Shown one piece after another: positions 1 through 14,200 of a DNA stretch of 64,000 nt; the first letter of the stretch is position 1, and each line of letters starts with the position of its first letter. Both the position numbers and the translations under genes were made by a program. Source of the DNA: Blattamonas nauphoetae (Eukaryota > Preaxostyla > Oxymonadida); the NCBI GenBank assembly GCA_033064195.1, contig JARBJD010000015.1, positions 62,001 through 126,000 on the forward strand, given 5' to 3'. The notes below the pieces were generated by a model. The model did no database searches and was not told the DNA's origin. It was given only the letters and a program-made list of their open reading frames with translations.

Positions 1-78
1 CACCAGATTAAAACATTCGAAGTCATCTGTATTATCTCTATGAAACGCACACTGCAAAAAAATGATGGTTGTCAAAGA

Positions 79-2045
79 TCATACTGTAGAAACAGATTTC
101 TTTGCATCTTCCTGAAAAGGATCCTCATTTTTGATACAAAATTCGATAGTTGCCGTTGGAGGGTTTAATACAACAAGATCGATGTCGTTTTCCGTCGAGT
201 AAAGATCCGACGTTGGCAAAATCTCATTGGACGGTTCTTCTCGTTCATCTGACCCAGAATTCTGTTGAACACGATTGCTTTCACTGGATTTTGAGGATGA
301 GTGGGTTTTGTTGTCCATCATGGGTGGTGGAGCCACAGGTGGACGGCGAGGGGCATTCACTTGTTCCCAATCGTCTTCTGCTCCAACAAGGTTGACTTTT
401 GGTCTTTTGGATCGATTTGGAGCTGGAGACGACGAAATTGGGCTGTTCATGACCATTGGTTCGCATTGTAACATGATGTCGTCATAAATCCGTCTAACAC
501 TGGAATTTCCAGCTACCATCGAGATATCGCATCCCTTTGTGATCAAAATCTGGATAAATTGCTATATTTGAAAGGGTAATCACAAACTCGGACGTTTCCC
601 CAGAGATCACTTAGGACCGCACATTCCACAGGAGTAAGACCTTTGGCATCCTTTTCGTTCATTAAATTTCCCATACGATTCACTGTCCAGTTCAAAATCT
701 GTTCGTTTTCGCTCCTCGCGGCCCAATGAAGGAGAGTACAGCCATTCCGATCGACAATCGAGATATCCGCTCCAGCACGAATCAGCTGATAAATATCGGA
801 AAAAATGAGGTATACATATTGAAAACACGGGAAATCACCATAAAACGCCACTGTCTGCAAAGGAGTGACCCCTTCGTATGTTTGAGCGTTGAGATGAGCT
901 CCTTGTTCCACCAAGAATTTTGTGCAGTCGAGATGACCAGAACCAGCAGAAAGATGAAGCGGAGTTGTCCCTTTCTGTGGAGACTATGACGAAAAGTAAG
1001 GGCAAACCTTGTTTGTGGCATTAACAGACAGTCCTTTTTTGACGAGGAATGTGAGAGCACCAAGATCGCCATATCGAGAAACGAGGTGAATAAGAAGTGC
1101 TGAGAACGATATAATCGTGAAATTCACAAAATAATGATGAATAATCAATTTTGATTCAAACATCCATCAGATTGAGAAAGATTGAGTGATTCTGGCTCAG
1201 ATTCGATGGCTGAGCAGAATTGGGCGAGGTTAGTGTTGATACTCTTCCGAGCAATGGTGAAGGCTGTTTTTGCTTTGTTCATTTGAAGGGTAGTTATGAA
1301 TTGTGGTTTCGTGTCGATTTTCATTTTCAAAGAGATCCGACAGAAAAAGTTGACGGACAGCAAATATGGACAACAGTCTAAATACTGGTACAACAGTGCA
1401 TGGGCATTTCGTACAGACATGGTACCAAAGATAACATCTGTCTCGGCGCTGGATTCACTTCTTTCTTCCTTGAACTTGTATTCTGATGAAAGTTCAGAAG
1501 AACAGCAAAAAAGAATACATATGCCACCCACGTGCACCTTTAAAAGGTTCACTAATCGTTCCGACAGGCGTGGAGAAGGCAATAGTCTCAAATTGGATGT
1601 CAAGACTCCCTCGTGAAAACCAGCCCAAATCACCTTCATTATGAGGTCAAGAACAGAAAATGGGATGAAAATGTGAGATGGACGGAGAACACACCATTTG
1701 GGCGAGATTGGTCTTGGGTATATGCTTGACAAGTTTCGTCAAACGAGGCTCCATTCTTTAATTCTGGAAAGTTGATAACGGTAACAAAATATGGCCAAAC
1801 TTTTATGTGCTGATCGGATATCCTTTTCAGATGTACAGAGAATGTGGCGTGCCTTCACTAAATGTGAACGAGGGTAGAATGAAAGGGCATGACATGAGAT
1901 CATAGTATTGAGAAGAAAATACCGAATGTACACGGCTTCAAAGGTGCCGAAGGAGAAATCTGCGACATTGACTGGTGAGACGACAACTTCAAAATCATAA
2001 AGGGTTGGATCAATTTTCTCAACTATTTTTTCAAACCCTTCTCTA
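79..2045 (-). CDS. Ankyrin-repeat protein, multi-exon
   Basis: Ankyrin repeats are scaffolds for protein-protein contacts; no catalytic role is implied. Splicing the minus strand gives a continuous series of ankyrin repeats with motifs such as GTTPLHLSAGSGHLD, EGVTPLQTVAFYGD and GCTLLHWAARSENEQ. Introns I place at 550-587, 786-815, 975-1007 and 1100-1161 (38, 30, 33 and 62 bases, all GT-AG) restore the repeats in frame. The C-terminal ~150 residues (79-549) are polar, Ser/Pro-rich and probably disordered. An N-terminal region (1162-1732, plus an exon near 1923-2045) is coding-like but not recognised; a BTB-like fold is only a guess. The 5' end is uncertain, because the most upstream exon (reading EKIVEKIDPTLYDFE) has no in-frame ATG and a further exon may lie near or inside the divergent gene that starts at 2051. 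High confidence in ankyrin repeats, moderate in the full model. Confidence 0.75.
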
Positions 2046-2050
2046 AAATA

Positions 2051-3126
2051 ATGCTTTCACTCTTGGTTCTTATCTCACATGTGTCTGGGTTCGTATTCAA
2101 GGGAAAAAAATACGACGTTGAGGGTCTGATGAAATCAGCGTATCTTTTTCCTATTCTCGTCACTTGATATAGAACTGATCAGTACTATGTGACGTATTTG
2201 GATGACAGCATTATCTTTAATTTCATGGAAGTTGTGAATCTCACATTGTACGGCACCTGCACACAGATGGATGAAAAAACAATGGCTGTCGTGATGAGAG
2301 AAGGAATGGAAGACATGGAATGCATAAACGCGGCTATTCTCGACAAACCTGTGTTCGAAGCAACTCAATCTCCTTTAGGCATCTCAATCACATGTTTGCA
2401 TCTATCCTCATCATACTCTCCCCAGACAAGAGCAAAACCGAAAAGACGTTCACATTTCAGGTTGACTGTGCTGAGATGGCCTCAACCTTTATTGCAACGC
2501 GAGAGTTTGTTTTTCATGGTTCTGAAATCTCTCCTATTCCATCACAAATACATCTTTCCTTTTTCTTCTCCAATCTCCTCAGTGCATCTGACAACTACAG
2601 ATTGTCCATTCAGCATCCTGGCGGATGCGGCGTCAGAGCCAGCAGTGATATATTTGGCATCATTTTCTTCTCTGTCCTTCTGGGCGCAATTGTCCTCTAT
2701 TTTGCCATTGGAATCCCTATTTGTGTATGTCACTTCAACAATATTACGGACATCAGTCCAAATCTCCTGATTTTTTGTTGTTCACACTCTACTATCTCAT
2801 TTTCACAAACTTTCACTTCCGATCCATTTCGTCATATCTTCCTCCAGGCATGTGGAATGAAGAAAAAAGGAATTGAAGTCATTCCCGGCGGCAAATTCTG
2901 GCGATCAGTTCCCGGTCTATTTGTTGTCTGGCCATCATTTTTCACTTTTTCTTCTTCTTCGAAACCCTTCTTTTTCTCCCATCATTTTGCCTTTATATGT
3001 CATTTCCTTCTGTGGGATTCATCTTTTTCGCAAATTCTTCCTCATTTTCTCTCTTTTCTTCGTTAGGACGGCATTAAATGCATGTTCTGCTGCCGGAAAA
3101 AAGAGATCTACGACCCTGTTGAATAA
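2051..3126 (+). CDS. Type I membrane protein, M6P-receptor/Atg27-like (copy 1)
   Basis: Probably a sorting receptor or receptor-like protein of the secretory or endolysosomal system. The start is the ATG at 2051, which opens a hydrophobic signal peptide (MLSLLVLISHVSGF). An intron at 2140-2172 (33 bases) is well supported; more follow. The luminal part has paired Cys. It is followed by a Gly-Cys stretch (HPGGCG), one membrane helix (FGIIFFSVLLGAIVLYFAIG) and a cytosolic tail with the family-like block GIEVIPGGKFW..VPGLF, then DGIKCMFCC and a final EIYDPVE. In known mannose-6-phosphate-receptor-like and Atg27 proteins the region after the helix carries a comparable GKELIPN..FW..LP..IKDG block. 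The downstream neighbour is a clear paralogue in the same order and orientation, so this is a tandem duplication. The last exon (3067-3126) is set by TTAG before GAC. Internal exon borders between 2350 and 2480 are not resolved. Confidence 0.65.
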
Positions 3127-3411
3127 TCTTCTATCTCATTGTGTTTCTTTTCACCCACTACTCTTGAGATCAAATTGAATCTATTTCGTATCTGTCTTGT
3201 TTTGGAAACATTCTCTCTCAATCGGATCAGGAATGAGCTCGATTCCGACTCTGGGCAAGATCCTCGTTTCATCAAGTCAATTTTGATGTTTTCGCTCCTA
3301 CAAAACACCTGATATCAATTGATCTCATGATCTAAGGTATTTGCCTGATTTTTCCGAACCCTCCATTCGAACGACCAAAGGGCCAAGAGATCCAACTTAT
3401 CAATCTCAACA

Positions 3412-4820
3412 ATGCTTCCATTTATCCTATATCTCTTCTCTATTTCTCAACCGTTTGTCTACGACAAACAAACCTATAACATCGAAGCTCTGACAAAGAA
3501 AGAGTTTTCCATTTCGCTCCCCAATCAATCTTCTCATTCTTATCCTCTCAAGTGCCGATTATGATTTTACACTCCCTGATGAAGTGGTGCATTTCAATGT
3601 TTTATCAACTATCCACCAAAACCTGTACGACCTGTGCAAAGACCATACAAATTGCGCCCTCGTGGGAGTCACAACTGACGAAGCTCCTAACTGCTTCTGC
3701 ATGGCGAACAATGCGACAATGAAAACCACAAAACTCGCCGATAAAACCGGAATCCAATTGGAGTGTATGTTCGAATGATAATACCCTTCAGACAGTCGAG
3801 ATCTTGCATCGCCAAGAATCAACTTTTTCTTTTCGGAGACAAATCCTCTGTGATTTTGTTCTCGCAAAATATTATTCATTTATTATTTTCTGATTATCCG
3901 TACCTCCCCATTCATTCTATTGTTCATATTTCTCCATTATTCATCTCCCTCAATACACAATCCCCGTCTCCTCTAAAACTCCCTAACATCAACCCCCATC
4001 CAATCCGTTCTTTTCGTAGATGAGAATGACATGGGCACAAACTCCAAAATCCAGATTGTGTGCAAGAAGGGCGAGAAGGGTGATACCTTCAAACTTGAAA
4101 GATCGTATGCGATCAACCAATTTTCCCACCCAACATTCTTCTTCACAATTTCTTTCACTCTCATTCCATCCACTTTCTATCCGTCTTTATCCTCTTATCA
4201 CATCTATACTCCATCCCAATTTCCCATCTTTGATCTCATTCTCTCCAATCAACCCTTTTCTTCTTCAGTCAAGGTTTCGAGTATCTCGTCACCTTCGAAC
4301 ATGAGGGTGGATGCCCAAAGGGAGGTGCTGGAGGAAGTGATGCCTTTGGAATTGTGTTCTTCATCATCCTCCTTGTCGCTGCCGTTCTCTACTTCGCAAT
4401 TGGAATCCCTGTCTGCGTATGTTGTGTGGGGTTTCTGGAGTGATTATTTCGTGTTTTGCGGTTTTCTTTCATATTCTCTGTCGATTCTGCGTTATTCTCA
4501 TTCCAACATCATTTTTGATAATATTCCTCATTCTTCTTCCCTCTTCATCTTTCCAGAAATGTGGAATGAAGAAATCTGGAAAGGAAATCATTCCCTTCAT
4601 TAATTTCTGGATCGCTCTTCCCGGCCTCTTCATCGTATGTGATCCCCTCCCACCACTTTTTTCCTCATTTCCCCCTCCCATTCTCTCCCCGTTTTCTTCT
4701 CATTATCCCATCTCCATCCTCACCCATCTCCTCCTCTCCCTTTCATCACAGGACGGTGTGAAGTGTATGTTCAGCCCATGCTGCAAATCAAAGTCTGGAT
4801 ATGCCGATGTTGAAAGTTAA
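3412..4820 (+). CDS. Type I membrane protein, M6P-receptor/Atg27-like (copy 2)
   Basis: Paralogue of the preceding gene, with the same architecture and clearer exons. ATG at 3412 opens a signal peptide (MLPFILYLFSISQPFVYD). Joining exons over GT-AG introns gives a luminal MRH-like domain: TNCALVGVTTDEAPNCFCM, then LEYENDMGTNSKIQIVC, then FEYLVTFEHEGGCP. This is the Tyr/Glu/Cys pattern expected near the end of MRH domains. Next come a membrane helix (FGIVFFIILLVAAVLYFAIG) and a tail with SGKEIIPFINFW.ALPGLF, DGVKCMFSPCC and the terminal YADVES. The GKEIIP..FW.LPGL block is the strongest family sign. The role is inferred: binding glycans or a partner in the lumen and cycling between Golgi and endosomal compartments. 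Mannose binding is not proven, since the binding residues (Gln, Arg, Glu, Tyr) cannot be assigned without an alignment. Confidence 0.7.
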
Positions 4821-5231
4821 TTCCATGTTCTTCCTCACTTCATCTCATTCCTCAACGCGGATGGCAACTGCTCGCCTGTTGTCTTCGCTTGAGGGCGAGA
4901 GTTCACCATCATACTGTGGATTGTTTTTGGTTGTGGAAAGATCTGTGGATCTCTGCCGGACGACCAGCAAGTGGTCGGAAGTTTTAAGGAAAGTGGTGTA
5001 AATTCTATTCTGTTCAGAGATATAGAGAATTGTTTGTGAAAACCAGTCACCACTTCGAACAAATCACTCCATGGGTACGATCCCATCTCGCCCACCAATC
5101 TTATCTATCAGTCGTGACTCTCTGAGCTTTATCGAGTCACAAGCTTTGTTTGCTGTACTGTGCCTCCAACAAGGACAACAAATCATCGCTCTCTCCTCAT
5201 CGTCTAATCAATCGCCTCCTCCACTTCAACG
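4821..5231 (+). other. Intergenic / 5' region of the giant gene
   Basis: No convincing gene. An open frame from the ATG at 5071 (MGTIPSRPPILSISRDSLSF) does not connect in frame to the downstream exons and is probably chance or 5' leader. Promoter signals were not recognised. Confidence 0.35.
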
Positions 5232-8200
5232 ATGGTGGGCACAGAGCTGGTTCTATGCCATTACATCTCTCGACTCTTAGCATCTTCATCAGCGACCGTC
5301 CATCTCAAGACATTTCAATTCTTATCACGGTACTTTTTCCTCATTCGATCAACAAAAGATGCTGGACGATTAATACAATGGAAGACAGAGGCTTTTGTCA
5401 AGATTCTGATACGAGTTTGTCCTTTTTACTCTTCTATTTCTGAATTTAGACCCTGTGCAATGGAATAGGAACAGAAATGCCGTCACTCCTCCTCTTCGTA
5501 CGTTTTTTCGTCTTATTAAACTTTATTTGTCAACAACAATCCTCCCACATGTTTTAGTGCTTGATTGTGATGCTTGAAGATGATCAAGCTTTCTCTTCAG
5601 TCTTGACCGCCGAATTCAGTGCACACTTCTCGTCGCACTCGAGTTGCTGCAATTGTTGGGATGCTCTCCAGGTTCTTGTCAGAATATCTCCGGAGTTTCG
5701 GTCGGTGTGTTCTATTTTCGTCGTCATATTCTCAATTTTTGCTAATTTACACCATCACGTCGTCTTTCTTTCAGAATGTCTTCTCATCAATGATTCCCAA
5801 CCAAATGCTCTCCTTCCTCAAGCACACCCACTCACTCACCACCCTCACCACATCATTCAATTTTCAAACACAACTTTCTTCTCTCCATATGCCACAAAGC
5901 CCTGGCTCCAATACTCAACTCCCCTCTCCATTCACTCGCAGCCGCGCCAACTCCACAGGTGTAACTGATCGAGATGAGCAGGGACACTTGCCTCCACTTT
6001 CTGACTCCCTCTGCCAACGCAAAAATCCCAACGTCAAAACAAACGTTGAAAAGCTCGGAAAAATGGCACGTGAAAGTGGAATGATATTTGCCACTCCCAC
6101 ATTTTCGTTCACAGTTCTCCAGTCTGGTCGTCTTTTCCGACCAGTCTCAGATACCATCGTCCTTGGCCTTGTTGAAGCCATGACGTGTCTAAACGATCAC
6201 CAATCTTCTGGAGACAGACCCATCTCGACTACAGAATTCCCAAAACTTGGAGAATCACTTGGAAGGCGTGGTTCGTTGAAGCAAAGCACTCGAAGTGGAG
6301 CCTCCAACAAAATGAAGAAAGCAGCCAAAATTCTGAGTGATGTGAGCAGAACCAAAATATCCCGGGTTCAAATGATGCCACATCAAAGCCAAGAAGACAC
6401 AGAAAGATGGAAACTATCCAAAATATCACCACTGAACACAGATTCAACGGCTGACCTCCTCCCTCGTGACGTGCTCGGGAGTCAGACAGGAAAATCGGAT
6501 GAAAATGTCCCTGCCTTGTTTGCATCATCATCTGTATCGCCTTCCCATTTGGATGTCGCCACATTGTCATCAGCGCATCAATTAGCCTCACCGTTTTGCA
6601 TGTTCTCTCCATCTATCTCTGTCCAAACAATTCTCAGTTGTGCGCCACAGTCATTCACACAAATATATCATGCTGAGCAACTTCTCTCCAAGCAAATGGC
6701 CACAAACAAGGTTCCATCATCAACACTGCTCAATGCATCATCGATCGGAAGTGGTGTGATCGACGCCCAAGAATGGATATATCTTCTCGACTCGATGGAA
6801 AAGAAGGCTGAACAACGGAAAGAATCCGTGGAACGTAGAAAACAACGAAAACAGGACAAATCCATCAAACACTCAACATCTCTCCTCCAAACAGAGCCAA
6901 GCTTCTCGTCATTGTCCCAAGCGAGAACATTTAAGATCGCTTCATCAATGCATTTATACCTCTGCTCTCCATTTACATTTATCTCCATCCCCACCACCAG
7001 AACTGAGCTCGAAACCATTATCAGTTCACTCTCTCACCTATCACTTAATTCTTCTTCATTTAAAGACCACAATAACTATGGTCCATCACAAGCTGTTTTG
7101 AGCCATAATTCTGTTATCTCACGCCTTTTAGCCCTACTTCCAACATTCGATTTCTCGCACAATGTCAGTCCGTTTGATTCAGCAATTTTGACAATTTCAT
7201 TGTCCACCCCAAACTCTCCGGTCGGTTCCCATCGATCTTGCACGCTCTCATCGTTCTCTTCTTCATGTTCCACTTTCGTGTCACCGAGTTCGCGAAATGT
7301 AGCCGCAACACCCACAAGAACTTCATCCGATATCCCCATATCAAAAAGTATATCCCCGACGCCACAAGGAAGAATTTTATATTCCCATCCAACCTTAGTC
7401 AATCCAAATCGTCCTCCACCACTTCTTCCCAGACAGATCCCAAATTTCATGCCAAACAAATACTCGCCTCACCCTGTCTCCCCATTCTCTCATCCCACCA
7501 CTCCTCCCTCCACCTTATTCTCCTCTAACACTCTTCACAGCCCAATTCCAAGCGATCGCCGTCTTCTGTCTGAGCTGTCGACAGCCTCAAATTCTCGACA
7601 GCTAACATCACAATTCCTTCAAGGAACCAAAAGCGAACCAATCTTGTCCGCGTGTGCTCTTCGTCCCCACACCATCTCCCTCCAGCGAACACGACTCAAC
7701 ACTGACACCACATTCACTCTGAACATGAACGATTCGTCGTTTGATTTTCACAAAAACCAGATCCTGTCGATCCGTGCTTTCTTCACCCCAAATTCCACTC
7801 TCGACCTTTTGCTAGCAAATCACCCCGAATCCAGCGTCACAATTTCCAGGCGGCGTCTGATGACATCGCAGTTCACGTCGTATCCCGTGCTGCAATGTCT
7901 CCATCCACTCGTTCCGCTGCTCAACGAGAATCTGTTCTCCATCCAACACAACCTCCGATCACTCATTTCCACGTGCGATTTGTTGGCAATACCAGCTCCT
8001 CCCGCTGTTCATGAGTTTGAAGAGTCAATTGAGGAAAGGAACCATCGGAAGGGGACGGAGGATCTGTTTCATCATCTCCAAACAGCACTCAGTTTGGGAC
8101 AAACAGAAATCGAATGTGATATTTCTGGCTCGCCCGACATTTGGAACAACGACCGAGGAGAATCGGAGAAGAACCTGATTGACGAAGACATCGCTCTCTT

Positions 8201-11200
8201 CTCCGACATCTCGGCCGCTCCATCCGACAATCTCCCGTTCCATTTCGAGTCCAACGAGACCGACAGGACGCTCGTTGCAGTGTTGGCGTTAGTCGGAGAA
8301 ATGGTCGCCCAACCGTCGATGAAAGTAGAGAAGACAGACGTGGCTGAAGTGTTGCTGATGCTGGCACAACAACCACACCAACCACCTCAACCATTCTCTC
8401 ATCTCACTCAGCGGCTGGATCTTGCAAGCGACGAAGCGTGGCATGCTTTGCGAAGAATGGCAACGGGACAATATCAATCGATTGTGAAAAGGAAGAAGAT
8501 CGACGAGAAGAACGATCTTCACATTTCGAGATCTCTTCTCAACACTTCGTCAACTTTCACTCTTCCTCACATCACACAATACAAAAATCCATTCTCCGGC
8601 GTCACTGGCTTTGCAATCGACAGATCAGCAAAGAATGCGTCCAGACGACGGCCACTCGCGACGAACTCAACACACAAGCCATCACTCACTCTCCCCGTTC
8701 GTCGCAATGCTGTCACATTCGACGATCCAATTCTCTCGATTCTTCATCTCAAACTTGTGTTTTTGAACGAACAGACGATTCCACTTTCTCGTTTTCAACT
8801 GGAATCGGTCCTTCAAACACTGAAATTGCTCAACAGTTGCATTCCTCGTCTCCTGACCCCCATTTTTGTTGTTTCTGTTCTTTCTGCGCTCGGTCAGGAT
8901 TTGATCTCGCTCAGACGGTTGATTGTGATGATGTTGGAGCGAATCAAGAAGTCACCTCGAATGAACGGTGAGGATTTGATTCATTATTTCTGTGAGAAGG
9001 AGGGCCAGCTCTTTTGGGAGGTCATTATTGCATTCATTTCTGTCGTAACCAGCCTGTCCATGAACTGCAACGATGTGTTCAGCGTGTTCGTTCTCCTGAC
9101 ACTAATTCTCGGTCCGCCGACAGAGCTGCTTGTTCAGGCAGTGGACACTCCGACTGAAAGAACAAAGAAGACCAACACACCGAAACACGATATGGACTCA
9201 CTTTTGGCCTGTCTGATCAGGATTTCGCTGCATCCATCGTCCCTCACCCAGCCAAACGAGAAGAGCACACAATCGACATCTCGTGTGTTTCCACAACATT
9301 TTCTGAACAATCTCAGCGATCGACAGGAGCCTCCAACATTCGTCTTTCTGTCGCTCGTCCATTGTGTCATCTTCCTTCTTCATCTTCTCTCGTCACTTGT
9401 CGACAAAGATTCTGATGTGAACGAATCAACAATCCTTGATTGTATTCGTGTTCCATGTCCAACAAAGAAACAGACAACGACAAGCTCATCTTCATCACCA
9501 TCACCAATCTCCAACCAGAACTCTGTGTCTTCTGACGAAAACACTCTCACACTCACCGACAGGGCATGGTCCACCCTTGACACACTGTTCAATCCCCTCT
9601 CGGGTCATTTTTCTGTTCTTCTGAATCCACCAATCACATCATCTTCGCAATCTTTCCTCAATACCGTGTTCCTTCTCCATCATCCCACAGGACAGGCTGT
9701 CCATCCCCAAATCTCGCTTGATATTCTCTCAATCTACACCGAACTCCTCTCCATCCCAAACAATCCTTTTATCAAATCACCCGATTACCTATTTGGGCTT
9801 TCAATTTTTGTCTCAAACAAATTCCACGCCATCATCGCCACCCTTCTCCGTCCAGTCGACCCATCATTCGATCCCTCGTTCTCCTATCTGATCTCCAAAT
9901 CCTCAATCACAACACAAACCGATTCGTTCTCTGCCTATCGTCCACGAAGCCAGAGTGTGATGGGGATGACATCGTCTCAAGACCAGCTCATCCCTCCCCC
10001 TCCAAACCCTTCGCAACTCCACGTCACACTTCACATCCAATTCATGATACTAAACGAGCTCATTCGAATCATCACTTGCTTCTCTCTCCACAATAGCGAG
10101 TGTCTCGTCAACGGACCAATCTCGATGACTGTCATCCTCCTCGCTGTCCTTAATTTTCTCGATCACGAACACACAACGCAAAAATCACCCAAAACAGAAG
10201 ATATAGATGTGTCTTTCGTCAATGGAATGTGGGATTCGCCGCTCACTCTGTTCTCTTCTCCTCTGCGACAGCTCAACACCGTTCAGATCCAGCCAGAGCG
10301 AATCTTTCGTCGACGACAATCCAGCAGTAACATCGACAACCCCCCAAAATCATCGAATCACGATCGGCAGGTGTTGAGCGACAGTCGCGAGTTCAATTCT
10401 CGTCCGTCGTCACCGAATCAGAGTTTGATGAGCGAGGAAAGTGAGATTTCCAGCCTGTCCCAATTTTCGCATTTTGAATCGCGGGATCAATCACCTTTCA
10501 CATCGAACAGAGTCGCCAGTCGGAAACAGCTGTCAGTGACCAACAAGAGAGACCAGAAGACGCCGTCTGGATGCGTCCTTCCTGTCCCTCCTTTCCACTG
10601 TCTGCCATACACTCGACCGACACTCGCTGATCTCCCAAAAGTCCAGAAAGAACAGCGAATGATCGTCTCGTACCCACTTTCCCCAAAAAGTGATTCAGAA
10701 ACTGATCAGAAATCACCAAAGGACGAAGCATCGATGTCTGGTTACTCTCGCTACATGACAGAAACCACAACAGAAGAATATGGCGTGAAAACACCTCATT
10801 CGCCTTCCCCACGCAAGTTCAAAATCGACGAACGAACGCCCAACCAAAGTCATCAGGAATTGATCAGTCTGGACTCGTCAGTGATGACGTTCTCGCCTCA
10901 CACCAAAACTTATCTCAACCCTCCGTCAACCGCATATTCCTCCATCGCGTCCCAACAAGGTTCGTCCATCTCTCTCGATCGTGTCAGCACATCGATCTCG
11001 CATGGACCAAGTGCCACTTCGTCTGAACAGATCACACCTCAGATTTCAACAGCACCTGTCGTGAAACAGAAACCGTCAGGTTACTTCGATGGTTTGCAGT
11101 CGTCCGCACTCCCTCCACTCTCACCAGTTGTCAAGGGACGGAACAATCAGGGCGACCAGAAGCCAGCATCGGAGAGATTTCCGCTTTCTCTTCCTTCTCA

Positions 11201-14200
11201 GTTTCATCCACAACTGCCCAATCAAGCGTTTCCGCCGCCTCACACTTCATTTCTTCTTCCTCCTCAATCTCCATCGCCAACTCCTCCTCTATCTCCCTCG
11301 CCATCACTGACCCCAAATTTTTCCAAAACTCCACACTCCCTCCAATCCAACCACACCCAAAACACAGCTGAAACATCGACTGAAATCTGGAAAATGATTC
11401 CATCGCCATTCGCTCCTGCTCATCCGTCGTTGAGCCGTCAAATCAGTCACTCGAAGTCAGGAGGGATCGAGCGAACGGGGTCAGTTGAATCAATCTCAAT
11501 GGACAACACGTCTCCAACCCAATCTCTTCTCCATCCCGTTCTGTCTGCCGGGATCACACATTCACACACAGACTCAGAAGAACCGTCTCCACTTCCACAC
11601 AATCAGACCATCCATCCGCTGGGAAACTCGACAACTGTGCAGGAATCGAAGTCAGCTGATCTCACTCAATCAACATCGTCGAACACATATTCCACGCTGA
11701 CACATCTCCCATCAATCGGAACGTTGGAAAACACGAGCAATGGATCGTCGATTGTTCAGGTGCAGGGATCGTCAGCGAACACAGCGGAGAGAGAGTCCAC
11801 ACAGCCAACATCATCCAGCATCACCCACACTGACCTTGCTCATTCATCCCATTCTTCATTCAACGTCAGACGAGCTCTTCATCAGTTGTCACAACAAGGA
11901 CAACAACCAGACACTGAGAACATCTCCTCGTTCTCTCTTTCGGAAGACACAGCGGAAGAGAACCATCCAATCCCCGCATCGAAGTTCCAACTTGGGCCGA
12001 TGATGTCACAAGATACGATCAGCTCCTATTTAGCTTCGCTCACGTCAGATGCTGCGTTTCAGTCGGAGCTCCACCCAGTTTCGCATCACCCTCGTCCACT
12101 CCACATTTCTGTGTCGCATTTGGAGGAACAGGAGAGAATCACATCTCCGTCGCCGTCGATGGTGTCTGTGACGATGACGCATGACGAAGCGGGCCTTCAG
12201 CAGATGCACGACGATGTTCAAAAAGTGCTGGAATCGCGTGTCTATCACACTCCACTCCTCAAACAGCACTCTCTCACCTCGCTCGACTTCCAACTCACAG
12301 AATCAGTCGCAACTTCGATGAATCTCACCCACTACGATCTGTCTTCCAGCCACTCCAACACCCATTTTCGAAACATGCCGAGACGCACAGGCTCGTTTGC
12401 GGAACTTCATCCTCGCTCCCTTCCACAGATCGCCCCTGCTCCTCCTTCGCCGACACGAGGGATCAGAAATCGGAGTCAAACGGACAATGTGTTTCCGGGT
12501 TTTACACCAACTATCATCCCAGTTGTCGATTTCGATTCGAATCCATCAGCAATCACACCTATCCGGAACATGCGATCCAATTCAGGTTCGTTCGAACGTC
12601 TTCCCTCTCGACTCAATCCTTCTCAAGTTTACCCTCCGTTCGTCCCAACCGCTCTGCAGCTGCCTCTTCCCTATCCATTCGTTCAATCGAGCCCAACAGA
12701 TGATTCTGGCACGATGTCAAGGACTTCTTCTTCCACGTTGGCCAAAAGCGATCCACCGTCGCTGGGTAAACCGCAAACAGGTTCTCTAAGTCGACCTGAT
12801 GGCCTTCCCCCTCTTCTCCCTCAACCATCCACGTCTGTCACACCACGAAGTGAAGCGGAAGTGACCACGAGACTGAAGGGAGGGATGTTGGGGGGACCAT
12901 CAGAAGAGGGAGTCACAGAAAGGGAAGATGGAGACGAACACGTGCCAAACGATGGCATCTCCGAAGTCGATTTTGGTGGAAACGATTCGTACGGTGAAGA
13001 GGAAGAGACGTATGACGAGGACAGTGAGGAAGGCGACGAAACAGCGACTTTTGGCGAAGAAGAGAGCGAGCAGTCGTCAGTTGAGACGAAGGACTCGTGG
13101 GGAGTGCTGGAATGTGATTTTGATCCCATCACAGAAGGGAAGCATTCAGCTGCTGTTCCTGGCTTGTTTCTTCCAGCCAATATTCTGAAAGGAGCAGCTC
13201 GTGTTGGCTCGAAGGCGAAACTGACATCCGCGACATCACAACACGCATTCCCCAATCTCTCTCCCTCTCCTCTCCAACTCGTCATGAACAAAGGCGACAT
13301 CGAACAAACATCGTCAACAATTTCAGATTCAATGCAGACAGCCACTGACACTCAATCGGCCACAGGCACATATTCACCAAGCATCACATTCGACTCGCCT
13401 GGTCGACACGAGGGAAGCAGAATGGAGGAATCTCTCGAACTTCTCCAACAACGATTTCAAGTCTCGCCTGATGCCGTTTTTCTGAAAAGTGTTCATCATT
13501 TTCCAGACACGAATTCGGAGAAAGAGGGAGACATGGTCATCACATTCCAACCAGCACGCTCGACCCCTCAATCGGTCTTTCCAGTTCCCCACCATTCCAA
13601 TTCGTCACCAGCTCTGACACCTCCATCAACTGAACAACCAATCCCCAAAATGACACAGACACACGACGTTGTACGCCGAGACAATCAGAATCAGAACCAA
13701 TCAGTCACTCTGGTTCAACCTTCAGCTGTCCCTCCGACTCAGAAAAGAGCTGAATTCACTCCACTTCCCAACCCCAGGCACACTCGCTCATTCACAACAG
13801 GAGAATCACCTTTCGGTGGTCCCTCGTCACTTCTGCAGGGTGTCATCACCTCACAGACCACACTCTCGCCTCTTCCTGAGCCAGGGAGTGATGACGATCA
13901 AGATGACGATGGTGACAACATCCCAATGGCAGGTTTCAATGCGAGTCTGAACTCGAATGTCTCGCGAGCACACACCACACTCTCTTCTGTTCAATCGGGA
14001 AAAGCTCCACACTCCATTTTCTCGAATCTTACACATCAACCATCCTCAACTTCTCACATTTCCTCATCCACAGGTGGTCCTTCCAGTGTGTCACACACAA
14101 TCTCGTCGAACTCCAACCACACTGGATTGATCGGGTTGGGAGGATCACACATTTCAGCGACAACATCGTCAAGCGACAGGCCGCCTCGTGTCGCCCCACT

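Noticed and set aside
12821-13351. Minus-strand Ser-rich frame inside the giant gene
   Set aside because: Antisense shadow of the acidic and Ser-rich codons of the plus-strand gene.
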